From assembly GCA_937925645.1 (NCBI GenBank), contig CALAMB010000358.1, positions 1 through 5,074 of the forward strand: a stretch of 5,074 nt of DNA. Direction: 5' to 3'. The position numbers and the translations under genes were made by a program. Below the pieces are notes generated by a model. It had not been told where the DNA came from, did not search any database, and saw only the letters and a list, made by a program, of their open reading frames with translations. The stretch comes from an uncultured Acidobacteriota bacterium. GTDB lineage: Bacteria > Acidobacteriota > JAAYUB01. This document shows, one piece after another, positions 1 through 5,074 of this stretch (positions are counted from its first letter, which is position 1; each line of letters begins with the position of its first letter).

Positions 1-181
1 CCGGTGCGGTGATGTTGAGCACCACGGTCCGGGCCGGTCGCTCGTCCGACAGGTCGGCGATGGGAAAGCGGATCGCGCCGGTGGCGTCGGTGTAGAGCCG
101 CGCGTCGAGTCCTTCCACGGTCAGACGGGCGCCGGCGAGGGGTTGCCGGTCGGCGGCGCTGTACACCGTGCCGGTGATCCA
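1..181 (-). other. Carboxypeptidase-regulatory-like domain, incomplete (residues 1604 onward)
   Basis: The last visible residues read Trp-Ile-Thr-Gly-Thr-Val-Tyr, then Gln-Pro-Leu-Ala-Gly-Ala-Arg-Leu-Thr-Val, Tyr-Thr-Asp-Ala-Thr-Gly-Ala-Ile-Arg-Phe-Pro, and Val-Val-Leu-Asn-Ile-Thr-Ala-Pro. This is the Gly-x-Val ... Pro-Leu-x-Gly-Ala-x-Val ... Thr-Asp-x-x-Gly-x-Phe signature of the CarboxypepD_reg-like fold, a transthyretin-like beta sandwich common in exported proteins. The domain is cut by the window edge after about 60 residues, so what follows is unknown. Confidence 0.8.
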
Positions 182-3100
182 CCCGCAGGCATCGCTCACC
201 GGCGGATCGACCTCCGGGGGCGCATAGTGTACCGTAACCGCCGCGCCGGCCTGGTTGCGGGTGGCCCGATCCGTGGCGGTGGCCACCAGACGGTTGCGGC
301 CGTCGAGCAACCGGACGGCGGTGGCGGTGAAGGTGTCGCCGGCAAGCGCGGCGGGCTGGCCGTCCACGAGCACGGACACGTCCATCGGATCAAAGGCGCC
401 AAGTATGCGCCCCGTGACCGTGACGGCACAGGTTTCGAAGGCATCATCTTCCAACGGTGACAGAATCTCAACGGCGAACACCGCCGGACGGCGCTGCACC
501 AGGACCGACGTGGTGGCCTGGGATTCGCGCCAGCCGTCGGCGACGGTGAGCCGAAACACCAGCAGGGCATCCCGGTCCACATGGTTCAGCACGAACCGTG
601 GCTGGACCAAGGTGGCGTCGTCCAACACAACGGCGGGTCCAGATAGCTGTTCCCACTGGTAGCCGCTGATGGGGCCGGAGCTGGCCGAGCCGTCCAGGAC
701 GACGGCATCGTCCTCGAGAACCGCCTGGACCGGGCCGGCGTCGGCCACCAGCGGCGGCACCGGCGGCACGGCCAGGGTCACCGTGGCGGACTGCCCGCCA
801 CCGGGGGCCGGGTTTCCCACCGCCAGGTCCACGCTGCCGCCGGCGGCTGCGCCGATGGGTAGCGCCACCGTCAACTCGGCGGCAGACTCGAACACCGGCG
901 CATACACGCCGCCGCCGGCGAGGATCATCGAGCCGTCAGGCGCGGGCTGGAAACCGCTTCCGTGGAGGCGGACCTGGAAGGCGGTGTAACCGGCCAGGTA
1001 GCCATCGAAGACGGCGGTATCCAGGATCGGCGCCGGGTTGAGCACCCGGAACTCGACCGGCTCGGACACCAGGCTCCACGGGGTGGGGTTGTAGACCTGA
1101 ATGGGGAGAAAACCGCCATGCTCCAGCAGGGCGGCGTCCAGCTCGGCGGTGAGCCAGATGCTGTCGCCGTCTTCGTGGTAGATGGTGGGCACTTCGTAAC
1201 TATCGGCCCAGACCACCGAGTCGGCGTGGAATGGGCCGCCGTCGACGCGAAGGGTGACGCCGGCGCTACCCGCCTGAACTTCGGCAGGGGTCAAGGCGGC
1301 GATCACCGGCACGCCCGCGATCACATGGATCATATAGGGGGCCGACTCACGCAGGGGCGGACCCGGATTGACCACCGTGACCTGGAGCGCACCTGGTTCG
1401 CTCAGCAAGGCATCGGGCACCCAGGCGTCCAGCGTCGGCGGCATGTCGAAAGTACGCCAGAGATGAGTCTCGCACGCGATGCCGTTGACCCGGACGATGC
1501 TGTTGGAGTCGATGGGATCGGCCAGGGTGTTGATGACGATATCCAATCCGCCCTGGGGCAGCTCGCGCGGATAGACATCCAGAATCAGAGGATCCCGATC
1601 GACGATCTGAACGCTCACTGCCGCCGAGTCGGCCGGCGGCGGCCCCGGGTTGCGCACCGTCACCGCGCGGGCGCCGGCGGTGGCGGTGACGGCCGCCGGC
1701 AGCGCCGCGGTCAGCTCGGCCGGGTAGCCGTCGTCGGCCGGGGTGAGGGTTGTCGGCAGTTCGACGCCGTCGAGGAGAATCGTGGCGCCGTCCTGGACCT
1801 GCCAGGCGAAGACCGTCAGTTCCGGGCCGGCGGAACCGAGGGGCACCTCCGGCGGCGCCAGGCTGACGATGACCGGCGTGCCGGGATCGTCCACCACGGT
1901 GAAGGAAACCGGGTCGGAGTCGCCGACTGCCGGATCGTGGAGAACCACCTCGTGGACACCCCCGGCGGCGGTGAGCGAATCGGGCAGCAGCACCCCGAGG
2001 GCGGGCGGCAGCCAATCGTGGAAAGTCGCGGCCATGTCATTCCCGTCGATCCGGACGAGGCCGGCGGCGTCAAGCGGCCGGCCGTAGACGAACAGCTCCA
2101 CGCCGGTGGAGCCGGCCGCCACCTGGGCCGGGGTGAGCAGGGTGATCACAGGCCGCTCAGTGCCGCCGGTGATGGCGAGCATCGCCGGGGCGGACTCACC
2201 GCCGCCGGGGCCAGCGTTCACCACTGTCACGGGAAGATTGCCAGAGACAGCCAGCAGGGCGTCGGGCAGCACCGCCGTGAGCAGCGCCGGGCTGCCATCG
2301 TGATATACAGTGGCCAGCTCCGTCCCATCCACCCGGATTATCGAGCCGGGATAGAACGGAGCGCCCTGGACGCCGAGCACCACGCCGGTGGAGCCGACTG
2401 GGATTTCAGCCGGGTCCAGCGCGGTCAGGACCGGCACGCCGGCCAGCACGGTGAACGTTGCCGGGGCCGACTCGCCGCCGCCGAGGCCGGGATTGACCAC
2501 GGTGACGGCCCGCAGACCCGGCAGCGCGGTGGCCGCCGCGGGCACCGCCGCGGTGAGCCAGACGGGATCACCGGGGTGATATTCGGTCGGGAGGACCGCA
2601 CCATCGAGCATCACGACGGAGTCGGCGTGGAACGGCCCGCCGTCGACCCGCAGGGTCACGCCGGGGGAGCCGGCCGGGACCGCGGCCGGATCGAGCGCGG
2701 TAATGGCCGGCATGCCGGCGGTCACCAGACACTCGAGGGGCGCCGATTCCCCGCCGCCGGGTCCGACATTGACGGCAGTGATGGACAGGACACCGGTGGC
2801 CGCCGTCAGCGCATCGGGCAGCACGGCGGTCAGGTACGCCGGGCTGCCGGGATGGAACGTGGTGGCCAGGTCCGCGCCGTTGGCCCGGATCACCGAGTCG
2901 GGATACAACGGCCCGCCATCGGCGCGCAAAACGACACCCGCGCTGCCAGCGGGAATCTCGGCCGGGTCCAGCGCGACGAGAGACGGAATGCCGGCGGTCA
3001 CGGTCAGAACAGCCGGAGCGGATTCCCCGCCGCCCAGGCCCGGATTGATCACGGTCACACCCCGGGGGCCGGGCAGCGTGAGCGACCCGTCGGGCAGCGC

Positions 3101-4990
3101 CGCCGTCAGGAACGCCGGACTGCCGGCATGGTACGTCGTGCTCAGAAGCGCCCCATCCAGGGTGATGACCGAGTCGGCATGCAACGGGCCGCCGTCGACG
3201 CGGAGGGTGACGCCGGTGCTGCCGGCCGGTACCTGCGCCGGGTTGAGCGCGGTGATGGCCGGCACACCCGGCACCACCGCCAGAGCCAGCGTGGCGGAAG
3301 TGCCGCCGCCCGGCGGTGGATTCTCCACCCACATGTTCACGGCGCCTGTCTGGATCAAATCCGCCGCCGGAACGATGACCGTGAGCTGCGTGTCCGTTTG
3401 GCCGGTCACGCTCAACGGCGAGCCGTCGGCAAACACAATGCTATCGGAGATGAAACCGGATCCGTGCAGCGTGACGGCGAGATCGGCGCTGCCGGCCACC
3501 ACTGCGGCCGGTTCCAGCGCGGTGAGCACTGGTATGGGATGATCCTCAGGCACAGGCGCCAGACCCCAGCCGGGCACGCCGCCGACGACCGTGACCGCCG
3601 TGTGCCAGGTCCAGGCGGCAATCGGTCCGTCCGCGGTCACCGTGACCAGGCTGGGCCGGTTCCAGTACCAGTCCCAGAACGACTCCAACGGAGTCGAGAG
3701 CCAGATGACCCGGTTGGCGTCCGGCGCCACCGAATAGACCGGTTGGCGGACGACCTGTCCGGAGCTGTTGTACTGGGTCACCATCACCGTGGCGGGACCG
3801 GCACCCGGGTTGTGCACCGTCAGAGGAAAAAACGTCGCGTCCTTGACCACGTGCCAGGTGGGATGGGTCATCGCCGGTCCCATGGCGGCGGGTATCGGGG
3901 CCGCCGATTGCTGCGCGCCGCAGATCACGGTTGCCGCCAGGAGCAAGGTCGGAGCATCGGTACGGAGAACGGCATGGGTTTGATAGAGCAGGAAACTGAT
4001 CCCGTCGAACAACTCCTCGCAGCTTCGGCGAACAAACCCGTTGGCCGGCACGTCGATGGTGCCTTGACCCAGCCGGGTGCCGGCGGTGGTGACCAGATCC
4101 ACGGTCAGGCTGACCGATGCCGGGCCCGGATTGGCCAGCCACAGCGTATCGGCGGTTCCGAAGCGGGGGAAGGCATCGTATTCCGGCACCAGCCGGCCGT
4201 CGCTGTCGATCCCCATTGTGGACGTCGGAACCGCCATGAGGCCGTTGGCCTCGGGATACCACGCCACGGCCAGGACACTCCGGTCCGCGGTGAGGCGAAG
4301 CACACCGGTGTCTGGCAGACCGGATCCGGCGAACAATTCACTCTCCGCGGCCACCCACCGGACTTCATGACCGGCGAGGGTGAGAGCTGCGGCGATGGGC
4401 ACAGTAGCATCGGGGGAGTCGACGCGCAACCCGACCTGAGCTGGAGTGGCTGATGGATTGCCCAGGAGGAGCCAGGTGCCGGTCACCGCTGCCGGTCCCT
4501 GAAAGAACGTGGTCCAGGCGGTCTGGGGTGCAGTCGGGTACAGGGGGTAGAGCGCGATGGGGCCGGGCGGATTGATCGCTTTGTTGAAGAAGGAATCCGG
4601 GCGGGCTTTGCTCGTCGCGGGAGCGTTCGGCAGACTTGCAAGGAGCACTTCGGCGTGAACCGAGTCGATGGGCGTGGTCACCACGAGATAGCCGGGGCGG
4701 CCGGCCGGCGGATCGGATAACGCCACGGCAAGCGCGCCGATGGATTGCACCACAACCCCGTGGGGCGGGACGGTCAACGTGGTCGGTTGATCCGTGTACA
4801 GTTGTCCATGGAGGAAAAAGCAGATGGTCGCATCCTGCGGTGTATCGCTGGCATTGATCAGCCGCAGCACGCCGTCGGCCGAGGATCCCGAAACCGCCGG
4901 CAGTGGGTAATGGACTTGCGTTCCCAGCAGGGTGCAGCCGAACAAGCTGATCCAGATTGCAAAATAGACAACGCCCCCCATTCGTCTCAT
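1..4990 (-). CDS. Giant multi-domain IPT/TIG-repeat surface lipoprotein, 3' end outside the window
   Basis: The frame is open for 1,663 codons from ATG 4990..4988 to the left edge. Third positions are mostly G or C, and the translation is a run of recognisable beta-sandwich modules, so this is the real gene. The start is chosen because GGGGAG lies 8 nt upstream and an export signal follows. An in-frame ATG at 5038..5036 has no binding site and would lie within the proposed -10 box; an ATG at 4981 is too far from GGGGAG. Layout: signal peptide with Cys19, four unassigned repeats (35-480), ten IPT/TIG modules (485-1411), a PKD-like domain (1412-1501), a glucodextranase-B-like Ig domain (1502-1589) and the start of a carboxypeptidase-regulatory-like domain (1604 onward). 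No enzyme domain is visible. Such proteins are usually exported scaffolds, adhesins or binding proteins; the ligand is unknown. Only three lysines are present (128, 137, 383). The C-terminus is missing, so a sorting or anchoring domain there cannot be excluded. Confidence 0.93.
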   Translation of the reverse strand, partial: MRRMGGVVYFAIWISLFGCTLLGTQVHYPLPAVSGSSADGVLRLINASDTPQDATICFFLHGQLYTDQPTTLTVPPHGVVVQSIGALAVALSDPPAGRPGYLVVTTPIDSVHAEVLLASLPNAPATSKARPDSFFNKAINPPGPIALYPLYPTAPQTAWTTFFQGPAAVTGTWLLLGNPSATPAQVGLRVDSPDATVPIAAALTLAGHEVRWVAAESELFAGSGLPDTGVLRLTADRSVLAVAWYPEANGLMAVPTSTMGIDSDGRLVPEYDAFPRFGTADTLWLANPGPASVSLTVDLVTTAGTRLGQGTIDVPANGFVRRSCEELFDGISFLLYQTHAVLRTDAPTLLLAATVICGAQQSAAPIPAAMGPAMTHPTWHVVKDATFFPLTVHNPGAGPATVMVTQYNSSGQVVRQPVYSVAPDANRVIWLSTPLESFWDWYWNRPSLVTVTADGPIAAWTWHTAVTVVGGVPGWGLAPVPEDHPIPVLTALEPAAVVAGSADLAVTLHGSGFISDSIVFADGSPLSVTGQTDTQLTVIVPAADLIQTGAVNMWVENPPPGGGTSATLALAVVPGVPAITALNPAQVPAGSTGVTLRVDGGPLHADSVITLDGALLSTTYHAGSPAFLTAALPDGSLTLPGPRGVTVINPGLGGGESAPAVLTVTAGIPSLVALDPAEIPAGSAGVVLRADGGPLYPDSVIRANGADLATTFHPGSPAYLTAVLPDALTAATGVLSITAVNVGPGGGESAPLECLVTAGMPAITALDPAAVPAGSPGVTLRVDGGPFHADSVVMLDGAVLPTEYHPGDPVWLTAAVPAAATALPGLRAVTVVNPGLGGGESAPATFTVLAGVPVLTALDPAEIPVGSTGVVLGVQGAPFYPGSIIRVDGTELATVYHDGSPALLTAVLPDALLAVSGNLPVTVVNAGPGGGESAPAMLAITGGTERPVITLLTPAQVAAGSTGVELFVYGRPLDAAGLVRIDGNDMAATFHDWLPPALGVLLPDSLTAAGGVHEVVLHDPAVGDSDPVSFTVVDDPGTPVIVSLAPPEVPLGSAGPELTVFAWQVQDGATILLDGVELPTTLTPADDGYPAELTAALPAAVTATAGARAVTVRNPGPPPADSAAVSVQIVDRDPLILDVYPRELPQGGLDIVINTLADPIDSNSIVRVNGIACETHLWRTFDMPPTLDAWVPDALLSEPGALQVTVVNPGPPLRESAPYMIHVIAGVPVIAALTPAEVQAGSAGVTLRVDGGPFHADSVVWADSYEVPTIYHEDGDSIWLTAELDAALLEHGGFLPIQVYNPTPWSLVSEPVEFRVLNPAPILDTAVFDGYLAGYTAFQVRLHGSGFQPAPDGSMILAGGGVYAPVFESAAELTVALPIGAAAGGSVDLAVGNPAPGGGQSATVTLAVPPVPPLVADAGPVQAVLEDDAVVLDGSASSGPISGYQWEQLSGPAVVLDDATLVQPRFVLNHVDRDALLVFRLTVADGWRESQATTSVLVQRRPAVFAVEILSPLEDDAFETCAVTVTGRILGAFDPMDVSVLVDGQPAALAGDTFTATAVRLLDGRNRLVATATDRATRNQAGAAVTVHYAPPEVDPPVSDACGWITGTVYSAADRQPLAGARLTVEGLDARLYTDATGAIRFPIADLSDERPARTVVLNITAP
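224..487 (-). other. Glucodextranase-B-like Ig domain (residues about 1502-1589)
   Basis: The segment begins Val-Glu-Ile-Leu-Ser-Pro-Leu, then Val-Thr-Val-Thr-Gly-Arg, Asp-Pro-Met-Asp-Val-Ser-Val-Leu-Val-Asp-Gly, Phe-Thr-Ala-Thr-Ala, a Leu-Asp-Gly-Arg-Asn turn, and Val-Ala-Thr-Ala-Thr-Asp-Arg. This order (Ser-Pro opening, Val-x-Gly, Val-Asp/Asn-Gly, Phe-x-Ala, Gly-x-Asn, Ala-Thr-Ala-x-Asp) is typical of the bacterial Ig-like domain named after glucodextranase domain B. Carbohydrate association is known for some relatives but not shown here. A short Pro/Asp/Val linker follows. Confidence 0.7.
488..757 (-). other. PKD-like domain (residues 1412-1501)
   Basis: Visible landmarks are Ala-Asp-Ala-Gly-Pro near the start (about 1416-1420), Val-Leu-Asp-Gly-Ser-Ala-Ser-Ser-Gly, Tyr-Gln-Trp-Glu-Gln-Leu-Ser-Gly-Pro, and Phe-Arg-Leu-Thr-Val-Ala-Asp-Gly near the end. 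These are the hallmarks of PKD/REJ-type Ig folds of about 90 residues, found in extracellular proteins where they act as spacers or in binding. The match is strong at the three core motifs. Confidence 0.85.
758..1033 (-). repeat. IPT/TIG module 10, canonical type (residues 1320-1411)
   Basis: This copy has His-Gly-Ser-Gly-Phe, a Gly-Gly-Gly turn, Ala-Glu-Leu-Thr-Val-Ala-Leu-Pro and a closing Asn-Pro-Ala-Pro-Gly-Gly-Gly-Gln-Ser-Ala. It resembles module 1 rather than the modules between them. It is followed by a Pro/Val linker (Val-Pro-Pro-Val-Pro-Pro) that leads into the PKD-like domain. Confidence 0.82.
1034..1312 (-). repeat. IPT/TIG module 9, A-type copy separated from the main array (residues 1227-1319)
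   Basis: The first 40 residues match the A-type modules closely, including a 17-residue stretch identical to module 4 (Gly-Val-Thr-Leu-Arg through Asp-Ser-Val-Val). The second half is divergent: the Gly-Gly-Gly-Glu-Ser-Ala-Pro end is replaced by a segment with Pro-Trp-Ser-Leu-Val-Ser-Glu-Pro. The DNA of the shared stretch (1211-1261) differs from module 2 (3164-3214) at 6 of 51 bases. The copy therefore looks like a mosaic or a displaced duplicate of the A type. Confidence 0.8.
1313..2155 (-). repeat. IPT/TIG modules 6-8, divergent copies (residues 946-1226)
   Basis: Three further modules start at residues 946, 1038 and 1133 and are 92, 95 and 94 residues long. They keep the opening Pro-x-Ile/Leu strand followed by a Pro-Gly turn, the Asp-Gly or Asn-Gly turn in the middle, and a Leu-Pro-Asp or Val-Pro-Asp-Ala-Leu segment. 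The closing motif has drifted: Asp-Pro-Ala-Val-Gly-Asp-Ser in 6, Asn-Pro-Gly-Pro-Pro-Pro-Ala-Asp-Ser in 7 and Asn-Pro-Gly-Pro-Pro-Leu-Arg-Glu-Ser in 8. Module 8 has an aromatic insertion (Leu-Trp-Arg-Thr-Phe) and the free Cys1173. They are older or faster-changing than the neighbouring array. Confidence 0.78.
2156..3265 (-). repeat. IPT/TIG modules 2-5: alternating A-B-A-B tandem array, 276-bp period
   Basis: Module starts fall at residues 576, 668, 760 and 852, exactly 92 residues apart; module 5 has two extra residues (Thr-Glu) at its end. Counting by hand over 92 aligned positions, modules 2 and 4 share 66 identities and modules 3 and 5 share 58. Mixed pairs share 48-53. Type A (2, 4) carries Arg-Val-Asp-Gly-Gly-Pro, His-Ala-Asp-Ser-Val, Leu-Thr-Ala-Ala and Asn-Pro-Gly-Leu. 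Type B (3, 5) carries Ala-Glu-Ile-Pro, Tyr-Pro, Leu-Ala-Thr, Leu-Thr-Ala-Val-Leu-Pro-Asp-Ala-Leu and Val-Asn-x-Gly-Pro. All four end Gly-Gly-Gly-Glu-Ser-Ala-Pro. The simplest origin is duplication of a two-module unit of 552 bp. Each module should fold as an Ig-like beta sandwich, the set forming a rigid rod. Confidence 0.88.
3266..3538 (-). repeat. IPT/TIG module 1 (residues 485-575), canonical type
   Basis: The module opens with a Pro-x-Leu-Thr-Ala-Leu-x-Pro strand, carries His-Gly-Ser-Gly-Phe and a Phe-Ala-Asp-Gly turn, then Thr-Gln-Leu-Thr-Val-Ile-Val-Pro, and closes with Asn-Pro-Pro-Pro-Gly-Gly-Gly-Thr-Ser. This order matches the common IPT/TIG immunoglobulin-like fold. With module 10 it is the most textbook copy. 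Its Gly-Ser-Gly-Phe differs from the Asp-Gly-Gly-Pro found at the same place in modules 2-4. Confidence 0.85.
3551..4888 (-). repeat. Four degenerate N-terminal repeats of unknown family (residues about 35-480)
   Basis: Four segments share one plan. Each opens with a short hydrophobic strand ending in Asn (Asn46, Asn178, Asn287, Asn394), in three cases as Asn-Pro. Alternating hydrophobic strands follow, then a Gly turn, a Val-Pro/Ala-x-x-Gly-like segment, and a strand near the end that mentions Ala or Pro-rich residues (for example residues 365-370). Spacings between the Asn anchors are 132, 109 and 107 residues. The fourth copy is aromatic-rich, with a Trp/Tyr cluster (Phe-Trp-Asp-Trp-Tyr-Trp). 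The pattern suggests tandem beta-sandwich domains and is reminiscent of the Asn-Pro-containing repeats of DUF5719-type proteins, but I cannot assign a family. The segment sits between the lipid anchor and the IPT/TIG array, where a stalk or ligand-binding head could lie. Confidence 0.6.
4934..4990 (-). other. Signal peptide, probably lipoprotein type (Cys19)
   Basis: The protein begins Met-Arg-Arg-Met-Gly-Gly, followed by a hydrophobic stretch (Val7 to Phe17) and Leu16-Phe17-Gly18-Cys19. Two early arginines, a short hydrophobic core and a small residue before Cys are the layout of a signal peptidase II substrate. Cleavage before Cys19 would give a lipid-modified N-terminus. Phe at -2 is outside the common lipobox set (Ala, Ser, Thr, Val, Ile), so the type is less certain than export itself. 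An ordinary signal peptidase I site further on, or an uncleaved anchor, are the alternatives. Thr20 at +2 does not suggest inner-membrane retention by the usual Asp rule. Confidence 0.7.
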
Positions 4991-4998
4991 GGTGACAA

Positions 4999-5004
4999 CT
5001 CCCC
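4999..5004 (-). promoter_or_regulatory. Ribosome binding site, GGGGAG
   Basis: On the minus strand GGGGAG lies 8 nt before the ATG at 4990. It matches the anti-Shine-Dalgarno end of 16S rRNA at a good distance and decides the start against the in-frame ATGs at 5038 and 4981. Confidence 0.8.
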
Positions 5005-5007
5005 AAA

Positions 5008-5045
5008 TTGTGGAATCAATCGCAATCCCGGGCAACATTCCACAA
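5008..5045 (-). repeat. Perfect 9-bp inverted repeat with 20-bp spacer, operator-like
   Basis: TTGTGGAAT at 5008-5016 is the exact inverse of ATTCCACAA at 5037-5045. The arms flank a 20-bp spacer that contains the palindrome CCCGGG (5027-5032), so the site is nearly symmetric about 5026.5. The right arm overlaps the spacer and first bases of the proposed -10 box, and the left arm lies just upstream of the ribosome binding site. A protein-binding operator fits if transcription starts near 5027, because then only one arm is in the mRNA. With an upstream start, an RNA hairpin close to the binding site is possible. Confidence 0.45.
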
Positions 5046-5062
5046 CACCGGGCGATTGTCAA
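5034..5062 (-). promoter_or_regulatory. Possible sigma-70 promoter
   Basis: A perfect TTGACA lies at 5062..5057 on the minus strand. Seventeen bases further downstream is AATGTT (5039..5034), which matches the TATAAT consensus at only three of six positions. Spacing is ideal but the -10 box is weak. Transcription would start near 5027, giving a leader of about 36 nt. The surrounding 84 bases are 50% G+C, lower than the gene. A weak promoter or one needing an activator would fit. Confidence 0.4.
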
Positions 5063-5074
5063 CCACAAATACAC

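Noticed and set aside
143..989. Plus-strand open frames at 143-460, 255-662 and 669-989
   Set aside because: They are antisense to the PKD-like and following domains, have shadow-like composition, and lack ribosome binding sites or recognisable products.
2156..3265. CRISPR array or mobile-element repeat
   Set aside because: The repeats are 276 bp, in frame, diverge mainly while keeping protein motifs, and encode Ig-like modules. There are no short repeats with unique spacers and no transposase.
1347..4262. Minus-strand open frames at 1347-2015, 2568-3332 and 3546-4262
   Set aside because: All lie inside the giant gene in another frame, are rich in Arg, Gly and Pro, and show no domain. The main frame is continuous through them, so they are not evidence of frameshifts.
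962..4453. 1,163-codon open frame on the plus strand
   Set aside because: It is the codon-register antisense of the minus-strand gene. Its product is a low-complexity Arg/Gly/His/Asp-rich chain with no domain, and repeats in it mirror the gene's modules.
4365..5006. 213-codon minus-strand open frame overlapping the gene's start
   Set aside because: It is out of frame with the IPT/TIG gene, is Arg/Cys/Pro-rich without domain or export signal, and has no ribosome binding site of its own.
5036..5038. Upstream in-frame ATG as the start
   Set aside because: It has no ribosome binding site at a usable distance, would overlap the proposed -10 box, and would put 16 extra residues before the signal peptide.

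Overview
The window holds one very large gene on the minus strand. It starts with an ATG at 4990..4988 and stays open, with no stop, to the left edge, so its 3' end lies outside the window. I read all 1,663 visible codons in this frame and found no stop and no frameshift. The only non-coding DNA is the 84 bases to the right of the start (4991-5074). That stretch is 50% G+C against roughly two thirds in the gene, and carries a ribosome binding site, a likely promoter and a perfect 9-bp inverted repeat.

The product is an exported, probably lipid-anchored, multi-domain beta-sandwich protein. In order it has: a short signal peptide with a lipobox-like Leu-Phe-Gly-Cys (Cys19); four degenerate repeats of about 107-132 residues that I cannot assign to a named family (about 35-480); ten tandem IPT/TIG-type immunoglobulin-like modules (485-1411); a PKD-like domain (1412-1501); a glucodextranase-B-like Ig domain (about 1502-1589); and the start of a carboxypeptidase-regulatory-like domain (from about 1604) that runs off the window. 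No catalytic domain is visible. The architecture fits a cell-surface or secreted scaffold, adhesin or binding protein.

The organism looks like a high-G+C Gram-negative bacterium. The IPT/TIG modules, with their Asn-Pro-Gly-Pro-Gly-Gly-Gly-x-Ser strand ending, resemble those common in Acidobacteriota giant proteins. That assignment is inference from module style and composition and is only moderately secure.

The most interesting structure is internal. IPT/TIG modules 2-5 are exactly periodic (92 residues, 276 bp) and alternate between two subtypes (A-B-A-B), pointing to duplication of a two-module unit. An A-type module reappears as module 9 after three divergent ones. The protein has only three lysines in 1,663 residues, and none after residue 383. 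A long open frame on the plus strand (962-4453) is a shadow of this gene, caused by its avoidance of TTA, CTA and TCA codons. I see no RNA gene, mobile element, CRISPR array or multi-gene system.
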